From: Patescibacteria group bacterium
GTDB lineage: Bacteria > Patescibacteriota > Gracilibacteria > UM-FILTER-43-11
Assembly: GCA_029260955.1 (NCBI GenBank)
Contig: JAJDCF010000037.1
Span: 1 to 7,295 of the forward strand
Length of the DNA: 7,295 bases
Reading direction: 5' to 3'
Shown: positions 1 to 6,177 of the stretch, piece by piece
How the letters are laid out: every line of letters starts with the position of its first letter
Numbering within the stretch: position 1 is the first letter of the stretch
Translations under genes and position numbers: made by a program
The notes under the pieces: model-generated
What the model was told of the DNA's origin: nothing
The model's input: only the letters and a program-made list of their open reading frames with translations
The model's database searches: none

Positions 1-894
1 AAATGGGATGCCTACAATGTAACGATTGAGGGAAGTGGGAAAGACCATAACGCGGCTGGTGGATCACACGATATTGGCGTCGCCATTTGCGCTGAAGTAT
101 CCAAAACCGACGTTCCCTACAACATTCCTTACGAATTCTTCTTGATTGGTGGTAAGAAAATGAGTTCCAGTAAGGGAATTGGGCAAACTGCCAGAGAGAT
201 TGCCGACCTTGTTCCACCAGAGATTTTGCGTTATTTGATGGTCAAAACTCAGCCAAAATCCAGAATCGAATTTGATCCTGAAGGGGATACAATCCCAAGA
301 CTGTTCGATCAGCACGATGGAGCTGCCAAATGGTACTTTTCTAAAGAGGAAAAAGACACCGTTCAGACTGATCAGGCACGTGCCTTCGAGCTTTCACAGG
401 TGACCAATGAAAAACCCGATGAGCGCTTTCTACCGCGCTTTTCACAGCTAGTTTTCATCATGCAGATACCCAGATTAGACGTGTATACAGAAGTAGAGAA
501 GCTGAAAGGTAGTGCGCTCACTGATTTGGACCGTGAAGAGATTGATTTGAGAATGAAATATGCCAAAAAGTGGCTCGAAACCTACGCCCCAGACAAATAC
601 CGTTACGAACTACAAGAACAACTGCCGGAAGCTGCGAATGAGCTTTCTGAAAGCCAAAAAGACTTCACTCGCTTACTTGCTGAAAAGCTGGAAGTCTTGA
701 ACGAATGGGAAGGGGAGTTGGTTCACGGTGCCATCCACGAACTAGTGAAAGGCAATGAGGAATTCACCCCAAAAGAGTGTTTCCAAGCCATATACAAACT
801 ATTTCTAGGTAAAGATTTTGGCCCACAAGCTGGTTGGCTCCTGTCGGCTTTAGAGAAAGAGTTTGTGGTAAACCGACTTAAAAGAAGCGCATAA
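1..894 (+). CDS. lysS: Lysine--tRNA ligase, class I (C-terminal part; 5' end outside window)
   Basis: This enzyme charges tRNA-Lys with lysine in the cytosol. The frame is open from base 1, so the gene begins upstream and about 297 C-terminal residues are visible. The class I (Rossmann-fold, archaeal-type) enzyme is indicated by GSHD at bases 61-72, preceded by a GKDH stretch, and by the KMSSSKG signature loop at 157-177, which binds ATP and the tRNA acceptor end. Class II LysRS has neither motif. The remaining ~230 residues are the helical anticodon-binding part, and the ending looks complete. The gene stops with TAA at 892-894. Class I LysRS is typical of archaea, spirochaetes, alphaproteobacteria and some candidate-phylum bacteria. 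An internal start at 142 is rejected because the conserved GSHD region lies upstream of it. No clear terminator follows before the next promoter. Confidence 0.93.
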   Translation, partial: KWDAYNVTIEGSGKDHNAAGGSHDIGVAICAEVSKTDVPYNIPYEFFLIGGKKMSSSKGIGQTAREIADLVPPEILRYLMVKTQPKSRIEFDPEGDTIPRLFDQHDGAAKWYFSKEEKDTVQTDQARAFELSQVTNEKPDERFLPRFSQLVFIMQIPRLDVYTEVEKLKGSALTDLDREEIDLRMKYAKKWLETYAPDKYRYELQEQLPEAANELSESQKDFTRLLAEKLEVLNEWEGELVHGAIHELVKGNEEFTPKECFQAIYKLFLGKDFGPQAGWLLSALEKEFVVNRLKRSA

Positions 895-919
895 CAAAGG
901 AGCTTTTCTATATATATGC

Positions 920-948
920 TTGCATAAAGGTCTCTTTTTTGCTATAAT
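920..948 (+). promoter_or_regulatory. Sigma70-type promoter for the 978 gene
   Basis: The -35 box TTGCAT (920-925) and a perfect -10 box TATAAT (943-948) are separated by 17 bp, the optimal spacing. The start point is expected near 955, giving a leader of about 23 nt (A/T-rich, no GGAGG) before the ATG at 978. It probably also transcribes the surface-protein gene 35 bp further on. Confidence 0.75.
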
Positions 949-977
949 GTTATGAATCATTAATAAAAAACAAACAC

Positions 978-1457
978 ATGTCAGAAAGAATGACACCCAA
1001 ACCTGCAGGCAAAGCTAAGCCTCCATCATCTGTAAAGGCTAGGAAGGAAGCTGTTTTTGGCAAGGGAAGAGAAGTGGAAGCTAAATATAAAGAAGCGCCT
1101 AAGCTAGACCCAAAACTAAAAAAGCGAGTTAAGGCTGCAATAAAAAAAATGTATGACTTAATTGGAAGAGAGCCAGAGGGTGAATTTGAATACAAGCTCG
1201 GTGGATATAAAGTAACAGGCGTAAATTACGGGAAATCGACCAGGGGTATTTCCTTTTCTAAGGGAAAAGATACTTTACATTTCTCATTTGAAATATCTAA
1301 ATGGGCCATGATTCACTTCAATCGCAAAGAGGTTGCGAATTACACACCTCATGAGAAGTCTCCAAATAGATATTCTAACGTGAAGCTTCTTGCCAAAAAA
1401 TTGGAGGATTTTTCAAAAATAATGGAAGGTAGATTTAAAAAAGTGGAAGACTTCTAA
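978..1457 (+). CDS. Hypothetical basic cytosolic protein, 159 aa
   Basis: I do not recognise a family. The product has no signal peptide or membrane segment. Residues 1-60 are a Lys/Pro/Ala-rich, probably disordered stretch (PKPAGKAKPP near the N-terminus). A compact segment follows at about 60-130 with aromatic and beta-prone features (GYKVTGVNYG, then a TLHFSFEISKW stretch). A Lys-rich helix closes the protein (about 133-159). The strong positive charge would allow nucleic-acid binding, but nothing in the sequence proves it. The ATG at 978 is chosen because it follows the promoter at 920-948; a second in-frame ATG lies four codons downstream. The leader has no Shine-Dalgarno sequence. The downstream surface-protein gene starts 35 bp after the stop and may be co-transcribed. 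Confidence 0.75.
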   Translation: MSERMTPKPAGKAKPPSSVKARKEAVFGKGREVEAKYKEAPKLDPKLKKRVKAAIKKMYDLIGREPEGEFEYKLGGYKVTGVNYGKSTRGISFSKGKDTLHFSFEISKWAMIHFNRKEVANYTPHEKSPNRYSNVKLLAKKLEDFSKIMEGRFKKVEDF

Positions 1458-1492
1458 ATAATAATTAAAACTTTAAACTAAATTTTAATAAC

Positions 1493-2770
1493 ATGAAAAC
1501 AAACACCAAACAGTCAATTGTTGCTCTGATGCTAGCAGGTGCTATGGCAATTCCATTCGCTTTTGCGGCCAATGAACCAGAGAACGTAAACAATGTTGCT
1601 GCGGTGAGCAAGGATGCTACAACGCTTACAGTAAACTGGGATGAAGCAAAGGATTACCAGGCAAATGCTGTAGATCACTATCGTATCTATTATGGTACTC
1701 AATCTGTTCAGGGTGGTGATGCACCTAGCTACGAAGTAGAGGTGGACACCCCAGGTAGTGATACAACCTATGATTTAGGAGGCCTTGTTACAGATACTGC
1801 CTATTACCTTTCAGTGACCGCTATCGACAGTTTAGACGGTGAAAGTCTCGAATATAGTATAGAAGCAAGTGCAACTCCTATTGCAGCAATGGAAAAGGAA
1901 GAAGGAGATACCACTGCACCAAGCGTACTCAATGTCATCGCGGCTGATAAGACTCATGTGCTTGTTGGATTCTCAGAAGACGTAAGACTTCCTGAGCTAC
2001 TAGCTGAAGCAGCCTTTACCATTACAGAACAGATTAATCTTGCCAATGTATTGGAAGTTGTTAGTGCTGAGAAATATGCTGAAGATCCTGAAAACAAAAC
2101 AGTAATACTGGAAACAGCTGACCAGACTAAAAACGTGAACTACATTATGACAGCAAGCGTTGCCATCACCGACATGGCCGGTAATCCAATTGTGAGCGGA
2201 AGTACTGATTCAGGCCTTTTCTTAGGCTCTGATCTAGATACCAGCGTTCTCGAGGAAGAAGAGGAAGTAACCCCTGAAGAGACAACTCCTGAAGATACCC
2301 CCCTAGATGACGAAGCCGAAGCGGGCGAAGCTACAGAAGGTGACACCGACTTAGACGAAGGATCTGAAGAGGTAGATGTTACACCTCCTGAAGATATTAC
2401 TGAACTTGTACTTGGCTTTAAGGAACAACTAGAGAAGTTTGTGATTACCATGAACTGGACTGCCAGTCTTGATACTGCAAAGGATCTTGTAGACCAAATT
2501 CTTTACTCCAGTATGGATCGCGGGACAACTTATGATACTGGTAGTGCTCTTGGCCCTGATGTTAACAATCATCAAGTTCCAAATTTGGAAGGCGGAAAAG
2601 AATACACCTTCAAAATCGCTACTAAAGATGCCTCTGGCAATGAGTCAGTAGGTGTCGTGAAATCTATTCGATTACCTCAGACAGGCTTTGGTGCCGGCTT
2701 ACTTGCACTTGCAAGTATGGGAGCTGCTAGCCAAGTCCTAAGACGCAAGAAGAAAAAGAACATCTTCTAA
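1493..2770 (+). CDS. LPXTG-anchored surface protein with FN3 and Ig-like domains
   Basis: This looks like a secreted adhesin or structural protein attached to the cell envelope. Residues 1-25 form a Sec signal peptide (basic N-end, hydrophobic core, AFA cleavage motif before ANEPEN). Residues ~29-130 resemble a fibronectin type III domain. Residues ~141-245 begin DTTAPSV and resemble the SbsA/Big_5-type Ig-like domains of bacterial surface proteins. Residues ~253-302 are a very acidic Glu/Asp/Thr/Pro linker. Residues ~303-392 are a second FN3-like domain. The C-terminus is a textbook sortase signal: LPQTG at 394-398 (bases 2672-2686), a hydrophobic stretch, then the RRKKKK tail. LPQTG directly abuts the last FN3 domain with no wall-spanning spacer. 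No sortase gene is in the window. There is no Shine-Dalgarno upstream. The gene ends just before a strong terminator. The ligand is unknown. Confidence 0.88.
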   Translation: MKTNTKQSIVALMLAGAMAIPFAFAANEPENVNNVAAVSKDATTLTVNWDEAKDYQANAVDHYRIYYGTQSVQGGDAPSYEVEVDTPGSDTTYDLGGLVTDTAYYLSVTAIDSLDGESLEYSIEASATPIAAMEKEEGDTTAPSVLNVIAADKTHVLVGFSEDVRLPELLAEAAFTITEQINLANVLEVVSAEKYAEDPENKTVILETADQTKNVNYIMTASVAITDMAGNPIVSGSTDSGLFLGSDLDTSVLEEEEEVTPEETTPEDTPLDDEAEAGEATEGDTDLDEGSEEVDVTPPEDITELVLGFKEQLEKFVITMNWTASLDTAKDLVDQILYSSMDRGTTYDTGSALGPDVNNHQVPNLEGGKEYTFKIATKDASGNESVGVVKSIRLPQTGFGAGLLALASMGAASQVLRRKKKKNIF

Positions 2771-2790
2771 ATGATTAAATAAAGTTGCTT

Positions 2791-2826
2791 AAAATCCCTC
2801 GCGCCAATCGGACCGGGGGATTTTTT
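2791..2826 (+). terminator. Rho-independent terminator after the surface-protein gene
   Basis: The arms AAAATCCCTC (2791-2800) and GGGGGATTTT (2815-2824) pair over 10 bp with one G-U wobble around a 14-nt loop, and the T run extends to 2826. It begins 20 bp after the stop codon at 2770. With its A run on the left arm it could also act weakly in the opposite direction. Confidence 0.82.
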
Positions 2827-2836
2827 GTAATCAAAG

Positions 2837-2878
2837 AAAAAAACCGGCGCTCCCAGATCGGGAAGAAAAAAGAGCGCC
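2837..2878 (-). terminator. Rho-independent terminator of the minus-strand RNA
   Basis: Read on the - strand, GGCGCTC (2878-2872) pairs perfectly with GAGCGCC (2852-2846), and the stem is followed by GG and seven T residues (2843-2837). The 19-nt loop contains a T run and a short CCC/GGG inner pairing. On the + strand no T run follows the same stem, so the signal is directional and implies a transcript coming from the right. Confidence 0.7.
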
Positions 2879-3023
2879 AGCCCCTGCCATATGAGGGCAG
2901 GTCCCATTTGAGCCGAAGCTCGTGAGGCACGATCACTGATACCATAGGCTAAGTAAGCGTGTGGAGGAGAAGTGGATAGCGTACTATTGGACTTAGAGGC
3001 ATGTATCAGAACCGCAACCAACA
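2837..3023 (-). ncRNA. Predicted structured small RNA of unknown class (~187 nt)
   Basis: A consensus promoter (3057-3030) and a T-tract terminator (2878-2837) bracket a region with no credible protein but many perfect inverted repeats. In transcript order these are: a long hairpin with outer stem GTATCAG/CTGATAC (3003-3009 with 2936-2942) and inner stem ACTTAG/CTAAGT (2991-2996 with 2949-2954), carrying a small ATAG/CTAT hairpin with a UACG loop (2976-2987); a GAGC/GCTC hairpin capped by the very stable C(UUCG)G tetraloop (2921-2910); a 6-bp CCTGCC/GGCAGG hairpin (2901-2883); and the terminator hairpin. UUCG is a stabilising loop on this strand only, which supports the orientation. The ends are inferred from promoter and terminator positions. 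I see no SRP, tmRNA or RNase P signature. The size would suit 6S RNA, but the single long bulged hairpin of 6S is not apparent. Confidence 0.5.
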
Positions 3024-3029
3024 AGATAT

Positions 3030-3057
3030 ATTTTAGACAACTCTAAGAATTTGTCAA
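3030..3057 (-). promoter_or_regulatory. Sigma70-type promoter for the minus-strand RNA
   Basis: On the - strand there is a perfect TTGACA -35 box (3057-3052), a 16-bp spacer and a TAAAAT -10 box (3035-3030). Transcription should start near 3023. No open reading frame of note lies downstream on this strand before the terminator. Confidence 0.65.
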
Positions 3058-3063
3058 TAATGT

Positions 3064-3091
3064 TTGACAAAATGAACAATACATGTAAAAT
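3064..3091 (+). promoter_or_regulatory. Divergent promoter for the ComEC-like gene
   Basis: The -35 box TTGACA (3064-3069), a 16-bp spacer and TAAAAT (3086-3091) give the same boxes and spacing as the opposing promoter. The two -35 boxes are 6 bp apart and form an inverted repeat, TGTCAA-N6-TTGACA. The expected start point (~3098) is at or within about 2 nt of the ATG at 3100, so the message should be leaderless or nearly so. Confidence 0.68.
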
Positions 3092-3099
3092 AATCCTCC

Positions 3100-3936
3100 A
3101 TGGCGCCAAAACTGTCCGTAAAACAGTGGGCGCTCTCCCTGACCATCTTGGCACTTGTGCTGGCATTGAGCCTGCACCAGTTTATTCAGATAACAGGCAG
3201 CCAATACGAGCTTTCCTTTTTGGATGTGGGACAAGGGGATGCCATTCTGATTCAAACCCCCGAATTTAAGAACATTCTGATCGACGCTGGACCAGATGGA
3301 AAAGTAGTGGATGAGCTGAGTAAGAAATTGAACTTTTTCAATCAAAAAATCGACTTATTCATCGTAACCCACCCAGATTTGGATCACTACGGAGGGGTAT
3401 TGGATATATTTCAAAAATACCCTGTTGGGGCCGTGATGATCACTGGTATTGCTGTGCACAACCAACTATATGGCGCATTTTTGAGCGAGCTAAAGAATCG
3501 AAATATTCCGATTATATACCCCGAAAGTTCACACGACTTGCAGATAGGCCAAGATTTATATTTGGACCTTGTTTATCCATTCGAAGATCAAAGCTTGATC
3601 GGCCAAGAGGTTAAAAACCGCAACGACACCTCCATTAGCCTGATCATTCGCGACGGCAACAATAAACCCCTCGCACTACTCACTGGCGACGCAGAGGAAG
3701 CGCAAGAAATCGATCTGCTCCTTAGTGGACAGGATCTTAAAGCACCCATTTTCAAACTTGGCCACCATGGCAGCCGCACATCAAACAGCGAAGGCATGCT
3801 CAGCGCAAGTAATCCACAAACAGTCGTTGTTTCAGCTGCTTTAGATAATCAGTTTGGCCATCCCCACGAAGAAGCAATGGAACGCGTTAGGCATTTGGAA
3901 GTTTTTTCGACCACAAATGGTGCCATTTCTTTTTAG
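3100..3936 (+). CDS. Membrane-anchored ComEC-like metallo-beta-lactamase-fold hydrolase
   Basis: The 278-residue protein has one N-terminal hydrophobic helix (about residues 10-28), then a metallo-beta-lactamase fold probably facing outside the membrane. Motifs in order are: LDVGQGDAILI (41-51), typical of the ComEC/Rec2 C-terminal domain; IDAGPDG (61-67); the metal-binding HPDLDH (91-96), in the HxDxDH form seen in ComEC proteins; TGDAE (195-199); GHHGS (221-225); and GHP (253-255). It ends with the usual GAI-type strand. Full ComEC also has a multi-helix competence channel, which is absent here, so this is a stand-alone hydrolase domain. A nuclease or phosphodiesterase role is possible but unproven. 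The ATG at 3100 is chosen because it retains the membrane helix and lies just after the promoter at 3064-3091. There is no Shine-Dalgarno. Confidence 0.87.
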   Translation: MAPKLSVKQWALSLTILALVLALSLHQFIQITGSQYELSFLDVGQGDAILIQTPEFKNILIDAGPDGKVVDELSKKLNFFNQKIDLFIVTHPDLDHYGGVLDIFQKYPVGAVMITGIAVHNQLYGAFLSELKNRNIPIIYPESSHDLQIGQDLYLDLVYPFEDQSLIGQEVKNRNDTSISLIIRDGNNKPLALLTGDAEEAQEIDLLLSGQDLKAPIFKLGHHGSRTSNSEGMLSASNPQTVVVSAALDNQFGHPHEEAMERVRHLEVFSTTNGAISF

Positions 3937-3937
3937 T

Positions 3938-3957
3938 AATAATAGCCCACTATTATT
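3938..3957 (+). repeat. A/T-rich inverted repeat just after the ComEC-like gene
   Basis: AATAATAG (3938-3945) and CTATTATT (3950-3957) pair over 8 bp around the 4-nt loop CCCA, starting 2 bp after the TAG stop. The stem has one G-C pair and no T run follows, so it is at best a weak terminator. It may simply protect the mRNA 3' end. Confidence 0.35.
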
Positions 3958-3994
3958 CCACTAATATTGATCTAAAGTGATATCGCTAGGGTTG

Positions 3995-4003
3995 TGGTAA
4001 AAT
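3995..4003 (+). promoter_or_regulatory. Extended -10 promoter for the GlmU-like gene
   Basis: TGG followed by TAAAAT (3995-4003) matches an extended -10 element (TGn plus -10), which can work without a good -35. No good -35 is present (AAGTGA at 3975-3980 is poor). The ATG at 4010 begins exactly where transcription should start, predicting a leaderless mRNA. Confidence 0.55.
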
Positions 4004-4009
4004 ACGCAC

Positions 4010-5326
4010 ATGCAAGTCATCTTACTCGCCGCGGGCCAAAGTACACGCCTAAGTCCAATTGAGGATAAAAACCTTTTGGAATTCAGCGGGAAAACCTTGA
4101 TTGAATATCAGGTTGCTGCTCTTAAAAAGGCCAAATTGAGAGATATTGTGGTAGTTGGCAACAAATTCAACATCGACCAAATTGAGGCAGCGCTAAAGGG
4201 CTACAAAAACGTGGCTGTCACCCAGCAGAAGGACTTGGATGAGGGGCAAAAAGGCGGAGTACTAGCTGGTGCCAAAGTTGTTTCTCACAAGAATATTCTC
4301 ATCATGAGCACCAACGATGTTTTTGATGAAAAGCTATTTGAAGACATGGTGCAGGCCTCCAAGCAAAAGGATGTGGATGGCGTGATTGCCGGTAAAAAAG
4401 TGAGCAGTTACTTCCCCGGCGGTTATTTGAAGCTAGATAAGAAAGGCTTTCTTACCGACATAATCGAAAAACCAGGGGAGGGGAAGGAGCCAAGTAAGTT
4501 AGTTAATCTGGTTTGCCATATTTTCAATGACTTCCCCAAATTCACCAAACACCTGAAGGAAGCTAAGTCTAAGAAAGATGATAAGTATGAAGTGGCGCTG
4601 GATACTTACATCAAGAAAGGGAAAGCCAAAATGCTAGCCCACACCTACAAGGGTGAATGGCGTGCCATCAAGTACCCATGGCATATTCTTGATTTGATGA
4701 ATCATTTTTTGGAAAACCAGGAGCCAAAAATCGACCGTTCCGCCAAAATCGCCAAATCCGCTGTCATCGAGGGTAATGTAGTGATTGAAAAAGACGTGAA
4801 AGTCCTTCATAACGCGGTTATAAAAGGCCCTGCGTTCATAGGAGAAGGCTCAATGATAGCCAATAATGCCCTTGTACGAGATAGCATGGTCGGCAAAAAC
4901 TGCGTGATCGGCTATTCGACAGAAGTAGCGCGCACATATATAAACCATGACGTCTGGATGCACTCCAACTACATCGGCGACAGCATTATTGATCACAATG
5001 TTTCTTTTGGCGCCGGCACAGTACTCGGAAACCTGCGATTTGACGAGGGAAATGTGAAAGTGAGAATCAAAAAAGAACGCGTAGACACTGGGATGAACAA
5101 ATTCGGCGCCATTGTCGGTTCAGGCGTACGTTTTGGCATCAATTCCAGCACCAATCCAGGCGTGAAAATCGGCAAAGATTGCTTTATTGGTGGTAATGTA
5201 CTGGTCGACAAAGACATTCCTGACGGAAAAATGGTTCTACTTGACAACAAACTAAAAATCACTTACAATCACTCTCCTGTTTTGATCAAAGATCGCAGTG
5301 AAATGAAGAAAAAATTGAGAAAATAG
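4010..5326 (+). CDS. Bifunctional GlmU-like sugar-1-phosphate nucleotidylyltransferase / acyltransferase
   Basis: This is a predicted cytosolic enzyme making a nucleotide-activated (acetamido) sugar for envelope or glycan synthesis. Residues 1-~235 form the nucleotidyltransferase domain: LLAAGQSTRLSP (5-16) with Lys20 is the variant nucleotide-binding loop, TND (101-103) supplies the likely metal Asp, and EKP (153-155) and YPWHIL (222-227) are family landmarks. Residues ~240-415 are a left-handed beta-helix of hexapeptide repeats (IAKSAVIEGNVVIE and others). The block from HSNYIGDS (318) through GAGTVLGNLRFD (335-345) to the VDTG and GINSSTNPGVKIG region closely resembles archaeal dual-function enzymes such as Sulfolobus ST0452 more than classical GlmU. 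Whether it uses UTP or dTTP, and GlcNAc-1-P or another sugar, cannot be read here. The length of 438 is normal for the family. The gene ends with TAG. Confidence 0.87.
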   Translation: MQVILLAAGQSTRLSPIEDKNLLEFSGKTLIEYQVAALKKAKLRDIVVVGNKFNIDQIEAALKGYKNVAVTQQKDLDEGQKGGVLAGAKVVSHKNILIMSTNDVFDEKLFEDMVQASKQKDVDGVIAGKKVSSYFPGGYLKLDKKGFLTDIIEKPGEGKEPSKLVNLVCHIFNDFPKFTKHLKEAKSKKDDKYEVALDTYIKKGKAKMLAHTYKGEWRAIKYPWHILDLMNHFLENQEPKIDRSAKIAKSAVIEGNVVIEKDVKVLHNAVIKGPAFIGEGSMIANNALVRDSMVGKNCVIGYSTEVARTYINHDVWMHSNYIGDSIIDHNVSFGAGTVLGNLRFDEGNVKVRIKKERVDTGMNKFGAIVGSGVRFGINSSTNPGVKIGKDCFIGGNVLVDKDIPDGKMVLLDNKLKITYNHSPVLIKDRSEMKKKLRK

Positions 5327-5350
5327 AATATACTAAACTACACTACTATC

Positions 5351-5536
5351 ATGATTTGGTTTTTATTTTACGGGCTGCTGCTGATGGTCCTGGGGACATG
5401 CGCATGGATTACCGTCCGAAAGGTCAAAAAGGACACCTACAATCCATATTTCCTGAAACACGTGCTGGTCGGCTATGGAGCGACAGGAGCCGTATTTTTG
5501 GTAGCGTCTTTCGTTCTTTTTATTCTTAAAATATAG
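5351..5536 (+). CDS. Small two-helix membrane protein, 61 aa
   Basis: I do not recognise a family. The product is almost all membrane: helix 1 at about residues 2-21, a basic loop (RKVKK at 23-27, then DTYNPYF), and helix 2 at about 38-59. The positive loop should sit in the cytosol, placing both ends outside. The gene ends 2 bp before the ATG of the PH-domain membrane protein, so the two are almost certainly co-translated and may interact. A weak TATACT (5329-5334) lies upstream, but no -35 at the right distance supports it. There is no Shine-Dalgarno. It is real on the evidence of tight packing, strong membrane topology and conventional composition. Confidence 0.7.
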   Translation: MIWFLFYGLLLMVLGTCAWITVRKVKKDTYNPYFLKHVLVGYGATGAVFLVASFVLFILKI

Positions 5537-5538
5537 CT

Positions 5539-6168
5539 ATGGGATCCGGAGGTCACAAACATCATCAGATTCAGTTAAAAAATCTTCGTGAAAACGAACA
5601 GGTTTTGCATAACTGCAGTTCCCACTCCATTTATCATCTTAAAATGCCTTTTCTCTATTTTTTGGGTCTGCTGATTCCATTAATTGGTTTAGTATTTTTG
5701 ATTCCGTCTGCCGCTACTCAGAATACCGTTAGGACAGCATGGTTCTTGTATACCTGTTATGGATTAACCCTGACAACTTATTACTTTGTTAAGGGGGTCA
5801 ATTTTCAGTTAGGCGGATGTGTAATTACCAATCAGCGCGTACTTCGATTCGGATATACCGGCTTATGGCATGCGGTCGAACGGGAAATCCTTCCCAACAA
5901 TATTGAAGACTTCAAAATCATGAAAAGAGGTTTGATGTCTTTATTTTTCAACACCGCCAATATTCATATTTACACAGCAAACCGGCAAACCACTGTACTA
6001 CGATTTCTTATTGAACCAGAAAAAATAAGCGAAGCTTACGCGACCATGATGAAATATGCTTCAAATTTTCCGCAAAGTCAGCCAGTACCCCAGTTCGTAC
6101 CCAGCCAAACTACTGCGGTCAATAACATTAGAGCGGAAAACCCTCTTAATGTTCCAAAAGAAGTTTAA
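5539..6168 (+). CDS. Membrane protein with bacterial PH (bPH_2/YdbS-like) domain
   Basis: The 209-residue product has a His-rich cytosolic start (GGHKHHQIQ), two membrane helices (about 37-56 and 66-85) and then a bacterial pleckstrin-homology domain at ~90-175. The hallmark is the VITNQRVLRF segment (95-104), followed by the ILPNNIEDFKI strand and an RGLMSLFFNTANIHI segment, as in the YdbS/DUF304 family. A Gln/Pro-rich tail (178-209) is probably flexible. The biochemical function of such proteins is unknown; membrane-stress or envelope roles are known for some relatives. It starts 2 bp after the 61-residue membrane protein and ends 9 bp before the amidotransferase gene, so the three probably form one operon. 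Confidence 0.85.
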   Translation: MGSGGHKHHQIQLKNLRENEQVLHNCSSHSIYHLKMPFLYFLGLLIPLIGLVFLIPSAATQNTVRTAWFLYTCYGLTLTTYYFVKGVNFQLGGCVITNQRVLRFGYTGLWHAVEREILPNNIEDFKIMKRGLMSLFFNTANIHIYTANRQTTVLRFLIEPEKISEAYATMMKYASNFPQSQPVPQFVPSQTTAVNNIRAENPLNVPKEV

Positions 6169-6177
6169 ATTTCACTT

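Noticed and set aside
895..919. Possible terminator after lysS
   Set aside because: There is no stem of useful length and no T run before the next promoter.
967..1506. The 11-mer AAAACAAACAC occurs just before the ATG at 978 and just after the ATG at 1493
   Set aside because: It is low-complexity A-rich sequence, in one case coding, so chance is the simplest explanation. An A-rich translation enhancer is possible but unsupported.
2240..2400. Short repeats (CCTGAAGA-like) within the surface-protein gene
   Set aside because: They only reflect the acidic Pro-Glu-Asp linker; copies are few and imperfect, so this is not a tandem repeat array.
2140..2451. Ser-rich open frame on the minus strand
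   Set aside because: It is the reverse complement of the acidic Glu/Asp linker and surrounding codons of the surface-protein gene, a typical antisense shadow.
2837..3023. Assignment of the minus-strand RNA as 6S RNA
   Set aside because: Length and isolated position fit, but the 5' and 3' ends do not pair and there is no single long hairpin with a central bubble.
2767..3024. An 85-codon open frame on the minus strand in the gene-poor interval
   Set aside because: It runs through both terminators and the structured-RNA stems, has no family features, and its ATG would lie at about the transcript's 5' end. It looks like chance openness over an RNA gene. A leaderless small protein cannot be fully excluded.
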